From Luidia sarsii (taxonomy: Eukaryota > Echinodermata > Asteroidea > Paxillosida > Luidiidae): 64,000 nt of DNA. Within the stretch, counting starts at the first letter, position 1. Every line of letters begins with the position of its first letter. This document shows positions 43,480 through 56,700 of the stretch, piece by piece. Location: the NCBI GenBank assembly GCA_949987565.1, contig OX465112.1, forward strand, positions 16,880,970-16,944,969. The letters run 5' to 3'. The notes below the pieces were generated by a model. It saw only the letters and a program-made list of their open reading frames with translations. It was not told the DNA's origin and made no database searches. Position numbers and translations under genes: made by a program.

Positions 43480-44960
43480 TGACATTGTGAGTTGGTGCCA
43501 TTTCGGGTAACGGCCGCCACACAGGATCTAAACGATTGCGCAGCCAAGATCGCGTTACCTTAATATCGGTTACTGAGTCGGACATAGACGTAGACCTGTA
43601 TAGGCCTACCCGTTTTAACCAGAGATAAGACACGAAGAGATAGGGGCAGCATGACCCAAGCTACTGTACTATCAGGAGCAAATCAAGATCGACTGTTCAG
43701 TTGAAGCCTACACTATTGAGATGTCATTGTTTCTTCAAATTTGCTCAGCAAATTGTATCATATAATGGAAGTGCTCGATACTAATTCTACATCTAACAAA
43801 GATTCATTCAGTGATCATAGATAATGAACCCTCATTGAATTCTGTAATCGGTCTAAATGTATACAGTATGCTGGGTTTTTTTCCCCCTGGTGACGGCAAA
43901 GAGGAGGGGAACTAGGTCACAAGTTCCCTCTCCTCGACTGGACGCAAACACAAAATGACGCCTGTGTCTATCCATAAATTTTACTTCCCAATACCTCTGG
44001 AGAGGCGAACAGCATCCCATCTATCTATACACCCACTTATCGGGGGTCGACTGGTACATAAAGCCGTAGAGTTCAATACCCCAATTATGTGGCCCCAGCA
44101 TCAAAGCACGAGATGGCGAGGGGGGGGGGGGTAGAAAGAGAGAGAGAGTAAAAAAAAACCCAGCCCAGACCAACCCTGACTTCATTTACGAAAGGTGGTT
44201 CTGACAATCGGCAAGTTTGCATATCGCCGATATTCTAATCCGCACTCCCGAGGCGGTCGTCTTTAATTATGAAGTACCTCGGCTCGGCTCGGCTCGGCAC
44301 ACCTCCCAGCGTGATGCGCAGGTAATCGTAGACGGGGAAGACACGGTTCTACACTGACCAGAGCCAGCGACCCATCGGCAGCCCCAAGTTCTGCGCACGG
44401 CAGCGCTCGGATTTCAATATTTCGGATGAGCGGCGTCAGGTCGCCACGTATAATGGCCGCGTGAACTCGGACAAAGTTGCGTCAACAATCAAGTTGAAGG
44501 AGAGAGAGAGAAAAAAAAATGAAGGGGGGGACATACATTTCATAATCTCTTGTCAATGTGCGGGGAGAAATCCGGGCGCTGAGCCTGGGGTGGGGATAGG
44601 GGGCAATGACACCTCTGTACATCTCTGTACAGCGGGAGGGGAAGCTACGGCGTGCGGGAAATTAAACATGCGAAGACAGGGAAGAGGAAAGTCTATGAAT
44701 ACCAAATGGGCACATGTTTGTAGGCGTGGGCATGACTCGTTCAGGTAGATGCGCGTTCTTGGAAAGCCAAGCGGGCGGGTCGAGTTAGGTTCATGCTTTC
44801 TGGATTACGAGACTGAGGGGGAGGCGGGGTTGAGGTAAGGTTGTGTGGTTTGTAGGGCGTGGGGTTGCTGCGAATTACGGCTCATATAGAACACCTTACA
44901 ACCGCACCATCCCTCCCTGAGTAAATTCAGACCTCATGTCAAATTAATGGAAATAGCAAT
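43480..44960. other. No gene recognised
   Basis: Mostly single-copy sequence with a G-run at 44120-44133 and a triple CGGCT near 44282-44297. It may be intronic to the gene starting at 42.2 kb. No ORF with a recognisable domain. Confidence 0.4.
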
Positions 44961-44964
44961 GACA

Positions 44965-45240
44965 ATCTGTATCGGAAGGTTTGCGGTGACACCATGTATA
45001 AGGTCTCTTAAAGGAAGAGGTGTGGTTCTGAAAAGAACCTGAGTGGTAAATCGACGTTTTGACCAGTATGCTCTGGCCAGATGTTGAGATGACGGCCAGA
45101 GCATACTGGTGGCAACGTCGAGTTACCACTCAGGTTCTTTTCAGAACCACACCTCTTCCTTTAAGATATACCTTACACATGGTGTCACCGCAAACCTTCC
45201 TATATTGATTCACCCACCACGCAAAGCCTTAAGTCTTATT
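44965..45240. mobile_element. Family B foldback copy
   Basis: Inverted arms GGAAGGTTTGCGGTGACACC / GGTGTCACCGCAAACCTTCC around two copies of the GACGGCCAGAGCATACTGGT region. The hammerhead-like core is degraded (GAAAC replaced by GGCAAC; CTGATGA altered), so this copy should be inactive. Confidence 0.65.
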
Positions 45241-46600
45241 TAATGACAATCTGACCGGTCCGGTACTTAAAGCCAAGACTCTTTTGAGGTGTCGCCCACT
45301 AACACGTTTGTGTACCGATTATATTCACTCAACTGACGTGAATGGACAACGGATTAGAACGTAGGTGCCCCCCAGCTATGGCGGCATCCCGGGGCCTCAT
45401 ACCCGAATAGGTCCATACGGCGGATGTTTGGTGGTGAAATAGGACACAAATTGCGTGCATCTGATACAACATATAGACCTATACTCAATTACACTTTATA
45501 TATGGGTATCACACAGTACCTTTTGTACATGGGGGAAAATCAACTTCATGTCTTTTTACTTCAAAAGGTCACCATGTGGTAACCACTGAGAGTTGTGTAT
45601 AAACCAATGACTTTTCTTCAAATACTGATGCTCGTTAGATCTGTATGTCGGAATCAATATCTAAAACGGTACGCTGGAGAACAAAAAAAAGTGTGCGAAA
45701 CTGACTTGTACTGATGACCGATATATAAAAAAAAATACGCTTCCAGAATCGATTTGGTTACGATCATAAGATGCGGACTGCACTCTCATGCATTCTTTGA
45801 TAAAAAGTCGGTTTGCAAAAGCAGAACTCTAGCCTACACAAGTCTCCTGATCTGGTGGAGGGGAGGTTGGGGTTCAGCCGAGAATCCGATCTGACGGTTT
45901 TGGCCCGTCACGTTGGCGAGGCTGAGTTCCACAAGAATGATGATAGCACACGGACGGATTTCGCGCCCAAAAATGAAAGTTGAAAGAGAATGGGCGGAAA
46001 CATTATGGAATGTTCAACTAGCTGACAGAGCTAGGAGGAAAGTATCTGACTCAGCATCGGATTAAGCACCAACTCCCTACATCTGCAAGAAGTGCTCTAG
46101 AGACTGCCACTCCAGAGTGGGACTCTACAGCCATTCTGGAAGCTGTAACTCAACCAAGTAGCGATGCCATACATACATGATCAAAACGCTTGGCAGTTTG
46201 AAATTGCCGACCATCATGGCCCCTAACCCCACAGTACCACAGTGAACACCTCTTTGCACGAAGCCTACCGCAGTACAAATTCAATATCGTCTATCTACAA
46301 ATGACTATACACGTGCATTACACACCAAAAACAGGATTATGTAAAATTTCCTCTGCGGCTACAATCTCCATTTATAAGATAATTTCGAGTTAGTCTTTAT
46401 AGACCGTCTTCTTTTTCTGGCAAATTACGGCTGGGTTGTCTGTGTGCACTTGTGCGTGAAGATGGAAATTGTCGGCGCCCTTTTCCGAATAATTTATTTT
46501 CCGTTTGCCCCTAAACGCTTGGGCCAAAAAGGTGAAACGTGTGGCGTATGAGGCGAGTCGGGGTTTTATCATGTTGCCCAAATATCTACATTTCTCTGGA
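45240..46600. other. No gene recognised
   Basis: Single-copy-like sequence without ORFs of interest or clear repeats. Confidence 0.4.
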
Positions 46601-46604
46601 AAAT

Positions 46605-47060
46605 CAAGGAGAAGATGAGGAGGAGGGAGAGGAGGAGGGTGAGAAGAGGGAGGGGGAGGAGGAGGGGATGGGAGGTGGAGGAGGAGAGAGGGGGAGGAGG
46701 CGGGGAGGAGGGGAGGCAGGGAGAAGGAAGAGGAGGCGGGGGAGAGGAGGAGACATGGGCAAGGGTAGGAGGAGGAGGACGAGGAGGTGGAGAAGGGGGA
46801 GGAGGAGGAGGAGGAGGAGGGTAAGGAGGAGGAAGAGGAGGAGGGGGAGGAGGAGAAGGGGGAGAAGGAGGAGGGAGAGGAGGAGGGAGAGGAGGAGGGA
46901 AAGGGGGAGGGAAAGATGGAGGAGGAGGAGAGAGAGGAGGAGGAAGAGGAGGAGGGAAAGGGGCGAGGAGGAGGAGGAGGAAAGGGGAAGGAGAAGGAGG
47001 AGCAGGAGGAAGAGAAGAATGAGGCGGCGGCGGAGGTGGAGAAGGAGACATGGGCATTCC
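46605..47060. repeat. (GGA/GAG)n purine tract
   Basis: About 450 bp of GGA, GAG and GAA triplets on the plus strand; the reading-frame-free poly-Glu/Arg/Gly and poly-Ser/Pro ORFs on both strands are artefacts. Confidence 0.95.
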
Positions 47061-47689
47061 TGTCGTGTCCGGATGAGGGGGGATGCCAGCGGGCCACGGT
47101 ACAGCACTGTACGGGTAATGAACGTGGCTTACGGTCACAAACGCTATCGTCCATCGGTTTTGTGGTGTGTGTTTTCCCTCTATACCACCATGCAGGCGGC
47201 TATGTTGGTAACGCGATAGACAAATTTCCGCCCGGCTTCTCGGTGTAATTATCACTCTTGGCGGTTCTGTTTTTTACCACAACTGGATGAGTTCAGACAG
47301 GCTGTGCTATCAATTATTTAATTTTCGTCTTCTTCCTCCTCTTCTGATGTGATTAAAGATCTTTGGCAAGATACGGTCGACTGGCCCGCCGACAGGGACC
47401 CGCCGGTACCCGTCGGCGGGCGAGCGGTCGGTGGGCGCTGACCTGCCGGTCTCGGCATGGTTCGATCCACACTGTCTCTGCTGGTAAACTCTGATGAGGG
47501 CTGCAGAAAGAAAGTCAAATTGTACACATCTTGCAGCCATCCAATCCTTAAAAAAAAATACGTTAGCGTCAAGCATGGTATAAGCATTCGCCTACCCAAC
47601 TGTTGATGTTGAATGTTTCCGACTTGTATCTTACTGTCAGCTGTATAAAAAGAAAGAAAATGTTTAATATCAAACCACATACAATGACA

Positions 47690-47775
47690 GTCTCCTGACG
47701 ACGGGAAGAGTATAATCATACACACTTCCCGAAACGTTGAGTTACCGGCTCTCTTCAGCACAATACTTCTCAGAG
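47690..47775 (+). mobile_element. Family B fragment with hammerhead-like core
   Basis: CTGACGA (47695-47701), C, a perfect GGGAAG/CTTCCC stem (47703-47708 with 47725-47730), then GAAACGTTGAGTTACC and CTCTTCAGCACAATACTTCT. Third independent stem II sequence with intact pairing. Confidence 0.6.
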
Positions 47776-49562
47776 GAGATGGCTTTTAATGCATGATGTC
47801 GACACAATCTTCCCGCATTTTGGCAAACGTTGGTTCAAACATCAAAAGGATACTTCGGACATCCAAACTGAAAGTCAAAGCTCCACTTTGATTTTGATGC
47901 TAGGTTGTGAATACGACGGATATGACAACGGCAAATACGATCGAATCCGGGAACGAATTCCAATGCTGAGCAGTTTCTTCGCACAAAAGCATAGAGCTAC
48001 TTAGGTGTGAAAATCTACTTAGTTAAAACACGATGGCCGGTATCATTATCATGGGATGCCCTTTTCCGCTAAGCGCTAAGTATTGGTGCTAAGCGTGAAA
48101 TAGGCAACCTGTACTGGGCCCAGTTCCATGGAGCTGCTTAGTATGCAAGAAAGCCTGCTAAGCAGGGAAATTCTCCCTCGGGTACAACAGCACTGCCAAT
48201 CATATACCACGCGATGCCCATTGAGTGTGGCTTGCACTCAATACAGAACTGATGGAACTTTTGATGGCAAACCTGAACTCGCGTTTTTGAACAGCACACA
48301 ATGCTTTGGAACAACTGACCGAACGCCGACAAAAATTGATATCCAATACCTGTTCATTATCGATGTGACAATATCTGGAATGTTTGCACCGGCACCAAAT
48401 CTACTCGCTCGTCCACTAGACAGAGGCAATTGACAAAATTGACACGTCATGGGTGGAAATGAAGAAAGCAGTCCTTGCAAGTGCGTATTTTGTTCACCGA
48501 CGTAATACTGTGATGCAGTTCACTATACGTTGAAGCAATTGTCAACTCCATATCGACGGGTCCCGACCAGAAATTAAGTTGTGCCCACAAAAGACGTGCG
48601 CCGTGCTCATAACGCGCGTCTCTGGTTTCACTCCGATGGGAATAAGAACCTGGGCCGACTTGATGTCTTGCACGACGGGAGGGCACGGGAACTGTCTGTG
48701 AACTCGCCTCAACTTTGGCGGGAGAGAAAAAATCGTGCAGAGAAACAAGCCAAAAAGCGACACTACAGAGACCCTGTACAGCCACAATTGCATTGAGAGC
48801 TTCTCGTGTTGCCCGCGCTCCAATCGAACGGCTGACGTCACGATGATACAATGTCGCGCATGACACTTGCGATCGATGACGTGGACATCAATGTGCACGG
48901 TTTCGGCTGCCAAACGCCCGCCCGAGTTTTCGCATCAATGTGAAGGTCTTTTTTTTGGTTAATTGTCTTTTCAGATTTGCATAACGGACAGGCATCAAAT
49001 GTAACGACATTGTAAGGGGGGAAGACTTCGAAAAGTTCAATTACTGGTTTATCAGCCCCGAATGGGACCCGTGACACTCGTTCGAACGATCAACCGACAA
49101 ACCAGACTTTTTTCTGTCCAAAAACAATTACCCCGTGTCTTTAAGGTGTTTCGGATATTTCTTTTTGTTTCTATTTGGGTCTTCGAAACTTAAGGGACCC
49201 CGGAGGTGAGCGAAGAAAAACCGAGGCGTTGCACCTCGGAGGGCGCCGGGGATCAATTCTAAATTCATCAGGGCAAGATGGGGGTTGGACTGGGGCGTCG
49301 GTCGGGGGGGGCGGAGAGGCCGGCATCCCCGCGCTACATCTCACCCGAAATACGGTCCTCAAAACACTGGCGTATTAATACGATACCCAACAGCCTCGAT
49401 TGGCTGCATGCCCCGGTCTCCGATATTGCAATTTTGTTCCCCCACCTCGATCTCTCCTACCGTCTCTCTTACCGGGTAACCCAATGCCGCGCTGGTTCTA
49501 CCCTTGGCCCAGGCCCAGTCATGACCTTATGGTTGCCTCGTCTCGTAACCTCTCACAAGACC
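47776..49562. other. No gene recognised
   Basis: Mostly non-repetitive. ORFs up to 139 codons have no recognisable domain. Contains a CG-rich patch at 49200-49320. Confidence 0.4.
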
Positions 49563-49795
49563 CGGTGTGACAGTCTAAAATGGGTGGCATGATCAAATGG
49601 GTGGGCTGCCATATTTGGGCAATCAGGTTAGCGTAAAGGGCGCCCGCACGCGCTCAGTTCACCCACCCATCTTAGCACGCCGCCTATTTCGCCTATTTCA
49701 GCAGGTTGTCGCTGCGTGCTCAGATGGGTGGTGACGTCACCCACCCATTTTAGCACGGCCACCCACTTCAGATCGTGACACCGGACCCGCTGCCA
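49563..49795. mobile_element. MITE with GTGACGTCAC palindrome
   Basis: Imperfect terminal inverted repeats: CCCGGTGTGACAGTCTAAAA on the left; the right end inverted reads GGTCCGGTGTCACGATCTGA. TGGGTGGC follows on both arms. The centre holds GGTGACGTCACC. Related in sequence to 62068-62555. Confidence 0.55.
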
Positions 49796-50429
49796 TCAGG
49801 GGACAGATTCTGGCTGGGTATGAAGTGAAGTGTCTGAGGGGATGGATGGCTATGATTCCTATCTGATTCGTTATGGTAAATGGTAGTTTTAGACTAAACG
49901 AAAACAACAACAACTCAATTAGCACTTTCAGCAGTCGGATGAGAGGAGAAGCCTAAGCCTTCTTCCTTGTATAGCCATCCCCCGGCGCAGTTGGGTATAC
50001 GTCCCTCTATAACCCAGTTTGGGTCATCCCTTAGACCAATCGGGTTCCAACCCATCAGCTCAGTTCTTATCTGTAGACTACTGTTAGATCCACTCATCTC
50101 ACTGCCATCCTGTATTCAGCGATAAAATGAGTAGAAGTCAACAGTATACTATTCTTGTAGACTAATTGCGCGATTGTCTTTATGTCGATCCGGTATATTT
50201 TGGTCAAACAGGTCTGACTGGAAAGTTAACCATGCACTTGTAAAATACCGCGAGACCTGTTGATAAGGTGGACAAGTACCCTTGTGGAATAATTTCACTA
50301 TTGTCCCTGTGAATGTTTTTGTACTTAGCCAGTTGGGCTCATCCCTCTAGAGCCCAGTTGTGTTCCCCCTCTATCCCATTGGGAATCATCCCCCTGGCCC
50401 AGTTGGATTCTTCTCTTAAGCCTAGTTAG

Positions 50430-53400
50430 GTTCAACCCTCTAGCCGGGTTAGGTTCACACCTCTCGCCTTGCTGGACTCATCCCTGTGGCCCAATAGGTT
50501 CACCCCTCTAGCCAGGTTAGATTTACCCTCTAGCCTTGCTGGGCTCATCGCTGTGGCCCAATGGGTTCACCTCTCTAGCCAGGTTAGATTTACCCTCTAG
50601 CCTTGCTGGACTCATCGCTGTGGCCCAATGGGTTCACCCCTCTATAGCCAGGTTAGATTTACCCTCTAGCCTTGCTGGACTCATCGCTGTGGCCCAATGG
50701 GTTCACCCCTCTATAGCCAGGTTAGATTTACCCTCTAGCCTTGCTGGGCTCATCGCCGTGGCCCAATGGGTTCACCCCTCTAGCCAGGTTAGATTTACCC
50801 TCTAGCCTTGCTGGGCTCATCGCTGTGGCCCAATGGGTTCACCTCTCTAGCCAGGTTAGATTTACCCTCTAGCCTTGCTGGGCTCATCGCTGCGGTCCAA
50901 TGGGTTCACCCCTCTAGCCAGGTTAGATTTACCCTCTAGCCTTGCTGGGCTCATCGCCGTGGCCCAATGGGTTCACCCCTCTAGCCAGGTTAGATTTACC
51001 CTCTAGCCTTGCTGGGCTCATCGCTGTGGTCCAATGGGTTACCCCTCTAGCCTTACTGGGCTCATCGCTGTGGCCCAATGGGTTCACCTCTCTAGCCAGG
51101 TTAGATTTACCCTCTAGCCTTGCTGGGCTCATCCCTGTGGCCCAATGGGTTCACCTCTCTAGCCAGGTTAGATTTACCCTCTAGCCTTGCTGGGCTCATC
51201 GCTGTGGCCCAATGGGTTCACCCCTCTAGCCAGGTTAGATGTACCCTCTAGCCTTGCTGGGCTCATCGCCGTGGCCCAATGGGTTCACCCCTCTAGCCAG
51301 GTTAGATTTACCCTCTAGCCTTGCTGGGCTCATCGCCGTGGCCCAATGGGTTCACCCCTCTAGCCAGGTTAGATTTACCCTCTAGCCTTGCTGGGCTCAT
51401 ACCTGTGGCCCAATGGGTTCACCCCTCTAGCCAGGTTAGATTTACCCTCTAGCCTTGCTGGGCTCATACCTGCGGCCCAATGGGTTCACCCCTCCAGCCA
51501 GGTTAGATTTACCCTCTAGCCTTGCTGGACTCATCCCTGTGGCCCAATGGGTTCACCCCTCTAGCCAGGTTAGATTTACCCTCTAGCCTTGCTGGGCTCA
51601 TCCCTGTGGCCCAATGGGTTCACCCCTCTAGCCAGGTTAGATTTACCCTCTAGCCTTGCTGGGCTCATCGCCGTGGCCCAATGGGTTCACCCCTCTAGCC
51701 AGGTTAGATTTACCCTCTAGCCTTGCTGGGCTCATACCTGTGGCCCAATGGGTTCACCCCTCTAGCCAGGTTAGATTTACCCTCTAGTCTTGCTGGGCTC
51801 ATCGCTGCGGTCCAATGGGTTCACCTCTCTAGCCAGGTTAGATTTACCCTCTAGCCTTGCTGGGCTCATCCCTGTGGCCCAATGGGTTCACCCCTCTAGC
51901 CAGGTTAGATTTACCCTCTAGCCTTGCTGGGCTCATCCCTGTGGCCCAATGGGTTCACCCCTCTAGCAAGGTTAAATTTACCCTCTAGCCTTGCTGGGCT
52001 CATCCCTGTGGCCCAATGGGTTCACCCCTCTAGCCAGGTTAGATTTACCCTCTAGCCTTGCTGGGCTCATCCCTGTGGCCCAATGGGTTCACCCCTCTAG
52101 CCAGGTTAGATTTACCCTCTAGCCTTGCTGGGCTCATCGCCGTGGCCCAATGGGTTCACCCCTCTAGCCAGGTTAGATTTACCCTCTAGCCTTGCTGGGC
52201 TCATACCTGTGGCCCAATGGGTTCACCCCTCTAGCCAGGTTAGATTTACCCTCTAGCCTTGCTGGGCTCATCGCCGTGGCCCAATGGGTTCACCCCTCCA
52301 GCCAGGTTAGATTTACCCTCTAGCCTTGCTGGACTCATCCCTGTGGCCCAATGGGTTCACCCCTCTAGCCAGGTTAGATTTACCCTCTAGCCTTGCTGGG
52401 CTCATCGCTGTGGCCCAATGGGTTCACCTCTCTAGCCAGGTTAGATTTACCCTCTAGCCTTGCTGGGCTCATCCCTGTGGCCCAATGGGTTCACCCCTCT
52501 AGCAAGGTTAGATTTACCCTCTAGCCTTGCTGGGCTCATCGCTGCGGTCCAATGGGTTCACCTCTCTAGCCAGGTTAGATTTACCCTCTAGCCTTGCTGG
52601 GCTCATCCCTGTGGCCCAATGGGTTCACCCCTCTAGCCAGGTTAGATTTACCCTCTAGCCTTGCTGGGCTCATCCCTGTGGCCCAATGGGTTCACCCCTC
52701 TAGCAAGGTTAAATTTACCCTCTAGCCTTGCTGGGCTCATCCCTGTGGCCCAATGGGTTCACCCCTCTAGCCAGGTTAGATTTACCCTCTAGCCTTGCTG
52801 GGCTCATCCCTGTGGCCCAATGGGTTAACCCCTCTAGCCAGGTTAGATTTACCCTCTAGCCTTGCTGGGCTCATCCCTGTGGCCCAATGGGTTCACCCCT
52901 CTAGCCAAGTTAGATTTACCCTCTAGCCTTGCTGGACTCATCCCTGTGGCCCAATGGGTTACCCCTCTAGCCAGGTTAGATTTACCCTCTAGCCTTGCTG
53001 GGCTCATCCCTGTGGCCCAATGGGTTCACCCCTCTAGCAAGGTTAAATTTACCCTCTAGCCTTGCTGGGCTCATCCCTGTGGCCCAATGGGTTCACCCCT
53101 CTAGCCAGGTTAGATTTACCCTCTAGCCTTGCTGGGCTCATCCCTGTGGCCCAATGGGTTCACCCCTCTAGCCAGGTTAGATTTACCCTCTAGCCTTGCT
53201 GGGCTCATCCCTGTGGCCCAATGGGTTCACCCCTCTAGCCAAGTTAGATTTACCCTCTAGCCTTGCTGGACTCATCTCTGTGGCCCAATGGGTTACCCCT
53301 CTAGCCAGGTTAGATTTACCCTCTAGCCTTGCTGGGCTAATCGCTGTGGCCCAATGGGTTCACCCCTCTAGCAAGGTTAAATTTACCCTCTAGCCTTGCT

Positions 53401-53795
53401 GGGCTCATCCCTGTGGCCCAATGGGTTCACCCCTCTAGCCAGGTTAGATTTACCCTCTAGCCTTGCTGGGCTAATCGCTGTGGCCCAATGGGTTACCCCT
53501 CTAGCCAGGTTAGATTTACCCTCTAGCCTTGCTGGGCTCATCCCTGTGACCCAATGGGTTCACCCCTCTAGCCAGGTTAGATTTACCCTCTAGCCTTGCT
53601 GGGCTAATCGCTGTGGCCCAATGGGTTACCCCTCTAGCCAGGTTAGATTTACCCTATAGCCTTGCTGGACTCATTCCTGTGGCCCAATGGGTTCACCCCT
53701 CTATAGCCTTGCTGGGCTCATCGCTGTGGCCCAATGGGTTACCCATCTAGCCTTGCTGGGCTCATCACTGTGGCCCAATGGGTTCACCCCTTTAA
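50430..53795. repeat. 67-bp satellite-like array, ~50 copies
   Basis: Unit: GGGTTCACCCCTCTAGCCAG, GTTAGATTTACCCTCTAGCC, TTGCTGGGCTCATCCCTGTG, GCCCAAT. Variation is low in the centre (CATCGC / CATCCC / CATACC; AGCCAGG / AGCAAGG) and rises at both edges. Recurrent variants, such as the AGCAAGGTTAAATTT unit, mark higher-order duplication. No gene. Confidence 0.97.
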
Positions 53796-56700
53796 TTAAC
53801 CCATGCAGTTTGGTTCACCGTCTAGCCCGGTTAGGTTAATCCCTCTAATCCAGCCAGGTTCATCCATTTAGCCCAGATTGGTTCATCCGTCTAGCACGCT
53901 TGAGAGCTCACGTCACTTGGGGCACAACACACAACCGTACGACGGCCTCCGTTCTACATAGGGGCGGGTAAGTGTTCGTGTGCAGGGTAAACCTTTAGGG
54001 TTGATTGCCTGTAGTGCGTGCTTCAATAGCAACACGAAGCTACATAGGCACTTTGCTACATACAGGATGGCTTACTCCCAAGAGAGTTGAGATTTTTGAT
54101 CATTAAAGTTTGTATTGAATGGCCAAAATGACCATGCAGGGGTTGGTGTTCCTATGAGCGTGGCCATCTCCTCAGACTAAGGCTGCATGTTGTTGGGTCC
54201 TTGTTCTATGTTATATCAGCGTAAACACCCAAATTGCTTCCCTCCAAGCCAGGAGCCCAATCGACGAAAGCACCCATCATCAAATTTGCCCTATCCCTTC
54301 CCAACAACCGAACCCGCTAATATCCAGCCCAGTGGACTACGGTAATCTAACTCGCTTGTCATTTTGACTCAGCTACCCCAACCCACACATACGCACTGCT
54401 GCTCTTAAAACACCATGGGAAAACTCGCAGTGCCGACCCCTTTCAAAGAAAAACAACCTAGTCTTGAGGTGCACGTATTGGTCCTATTTGGTCGAGTAGA
54501 AAAGGGATGGGAGAAATGACGGGGGAGGGACTATGCATCCGTTTTTTCTGGATCCCGTCTCCCAAACAGATGATTATTACGTCTAGAATTGCATCTGATT
54601 ATCACTGAGCAATCAATTCATCTCCAGCGCGTGTTTCTCTGCCGTTTTTTTTTCAGCTTCTATTTTTTGGTCTATCTCTTCTCTACTTTGGCCTATGGCA
54701 CGTCCAGTCTTTGCCTGAGCGTGCCTGTCTGCTACGGGGAGCTGGCGGGAACGGCATGGGGTGAGGGGGGCCGGGGGTAGGGACAGGAAGGGGGCGGGTA
54801 ATTTGATTGAAAGACGTCGTTGCGCCATGACTTCGGCGATCAAACAACGAGTGGATCACGGCAATGTCTACAGGCCGGGGGGACCTCCCATCACTTGCCC
54901 GCAGAGGACTCCTTTGGTCTACATTACACCAACGTCGAATGCCATCACCACTCCAGCCTCCCCCATTCTCCCCGACTTCGTCCAAATCCCACCCAGCCGA
55001 ATAGGGGCCAGCAGTTTCGCAGACTCCATTGGTTAAGCACGGACAAAATACACTCGGCATAGAAAGTCTTGCTCATGAATAGGATTACTGGCCCTATCTC
55101 TCTGCGTGATGCTGATTGCCGCTGACTTGTAGTAAAAAAAAATATCTACTCTTTGCTCAGCTTTGAAACGCATGGGGGATTTGGTTGGCAAACCAATTTC
55201 CGTTCTTATACTAACCAATGGTTTGGGTGCTTAATCTGTTGGCTGGTGCTTAAAGCAAACTAGATCACGGGTTCCTGACCGATTGAGATGAGCTGCTTAA
55301 GCACTGAAAAGCAGGCTTAGGGCGGGAGGTGCCGTCTCGTTGATACAGGATCACAAGACCGCATGAATCTCAATTGACGTGGGGCACTGCGAGAATGATG
55401 GGCAGCAGTAGGGCCTATCTCATGTACATGACGACCGACGTTCGTCAACATATCGACAGTTAACATTATCTGTTCTGACAAAAGGCTCAACTTGTAGATT
55501 GCATCAGTCAAAACGAACCACAAACCCTATATCGTCTGTCCAAAAAAATGACAGCCTGACGTTTCGATCCTAGCAGGACCTTTCATTATTTCTGTTGTTG
55601 AACCAAGATCGAGTTTGGTACAGCCAATAATATTCTGCCCCCCTCAGTGTTTTAGTGTAGGTCCTACTCGTCTGCTCTTATACTTAGCACGAAATTAGAC
55701 GTACAGGTTAGACACGGTCAGCTGATTTCTGACTGTAGCCGGCAGCAAGATATAATGCGTCTTTTATTTTACAATAAAGAATACTATAGAAATCTGCGTT
55801 CAACTCGTATCACTTATGACACCTCCACCTTTGAAAAGGAAGTCGTCTGCTTCCTGCTCTTTTCGGAAAGCTGAAATAAACCAGATGTCAGATGCTATGT
55901 GCATCTGACAGACTGATGATAGATCTTCCAAGTCATTACTGCGGTTAGTGACCCCAAGGCCATAGCGACTACATTATGCTATAGAACTGCTATTGTATGC
56001 ATTACCTACCGGGTACATTCCCTAACATTTTAACAAGACCCCTTAGACAGCATGCACGTGACGTAACTTGACAGCAAAAGGAAGGCCCAGAATCGGTCGT
56101 GGCCTACACTGCTCTCGTAATAAACGTCACAATGTATTCAAGTCATAAGCGTCCGATGTATTCAAGAACTATAGCGTTCGACCGCAGCTTCTAATTACGG
56201 TATAATGGGCGAACACTCCGCGCTGAATAGCCGACTCGCCTCCATCAAGTTCGGCAAACCACGTCAAAGCACGAACTAAATGCATTTTCAGGTTTTGCCA
56301 GACGGGGATGAAGCCTGAGCCCCAGCCTGATCCCGTGGGATTCGTGAAAGGTACAGACCTAAAGGGTGCCTTGACATGACTCTGCCTTTACTCCGTATAG
56401 ATCGAGTCACTCGACTGGGGCCTGTACAACACTACCTCGTAAAGTAACGCCCATTTTTCGATGTCGATTCGAACGCGCCCACTGCGCTATTTATGCACAT
56501 CGTGAATTACATGCATGGCGTGTTTTCTGTATAATACAGCGGCCGACGGGAAAAGGTATATGAAGTGGAGCGCGCGCTTGGCTGCTCTGCAGTCGATGCA
56601 AGTGAAGTGACCTCTTCCGGTGCTGGTTGGCGGCCACGGGAGGGAAGAGTGCGGTAACTTCCGGACCCGGCCGAGCGTCGCCTTGCCGTGTATTGACACA

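Noticed and set aside
44990..45130. Hammerhead in the 45-kb family B copy
   Set aside because: The GAAAC is changed to GGCAAC and the CTGATGA box is altered, so the core is broken.
46390..47255. Long Ser/Pro-rich and Glu/Gly-rich ORFs on both strands
   Set aside because: Artefacts of the GGA/GAG purine tract; no splice signals or domain.
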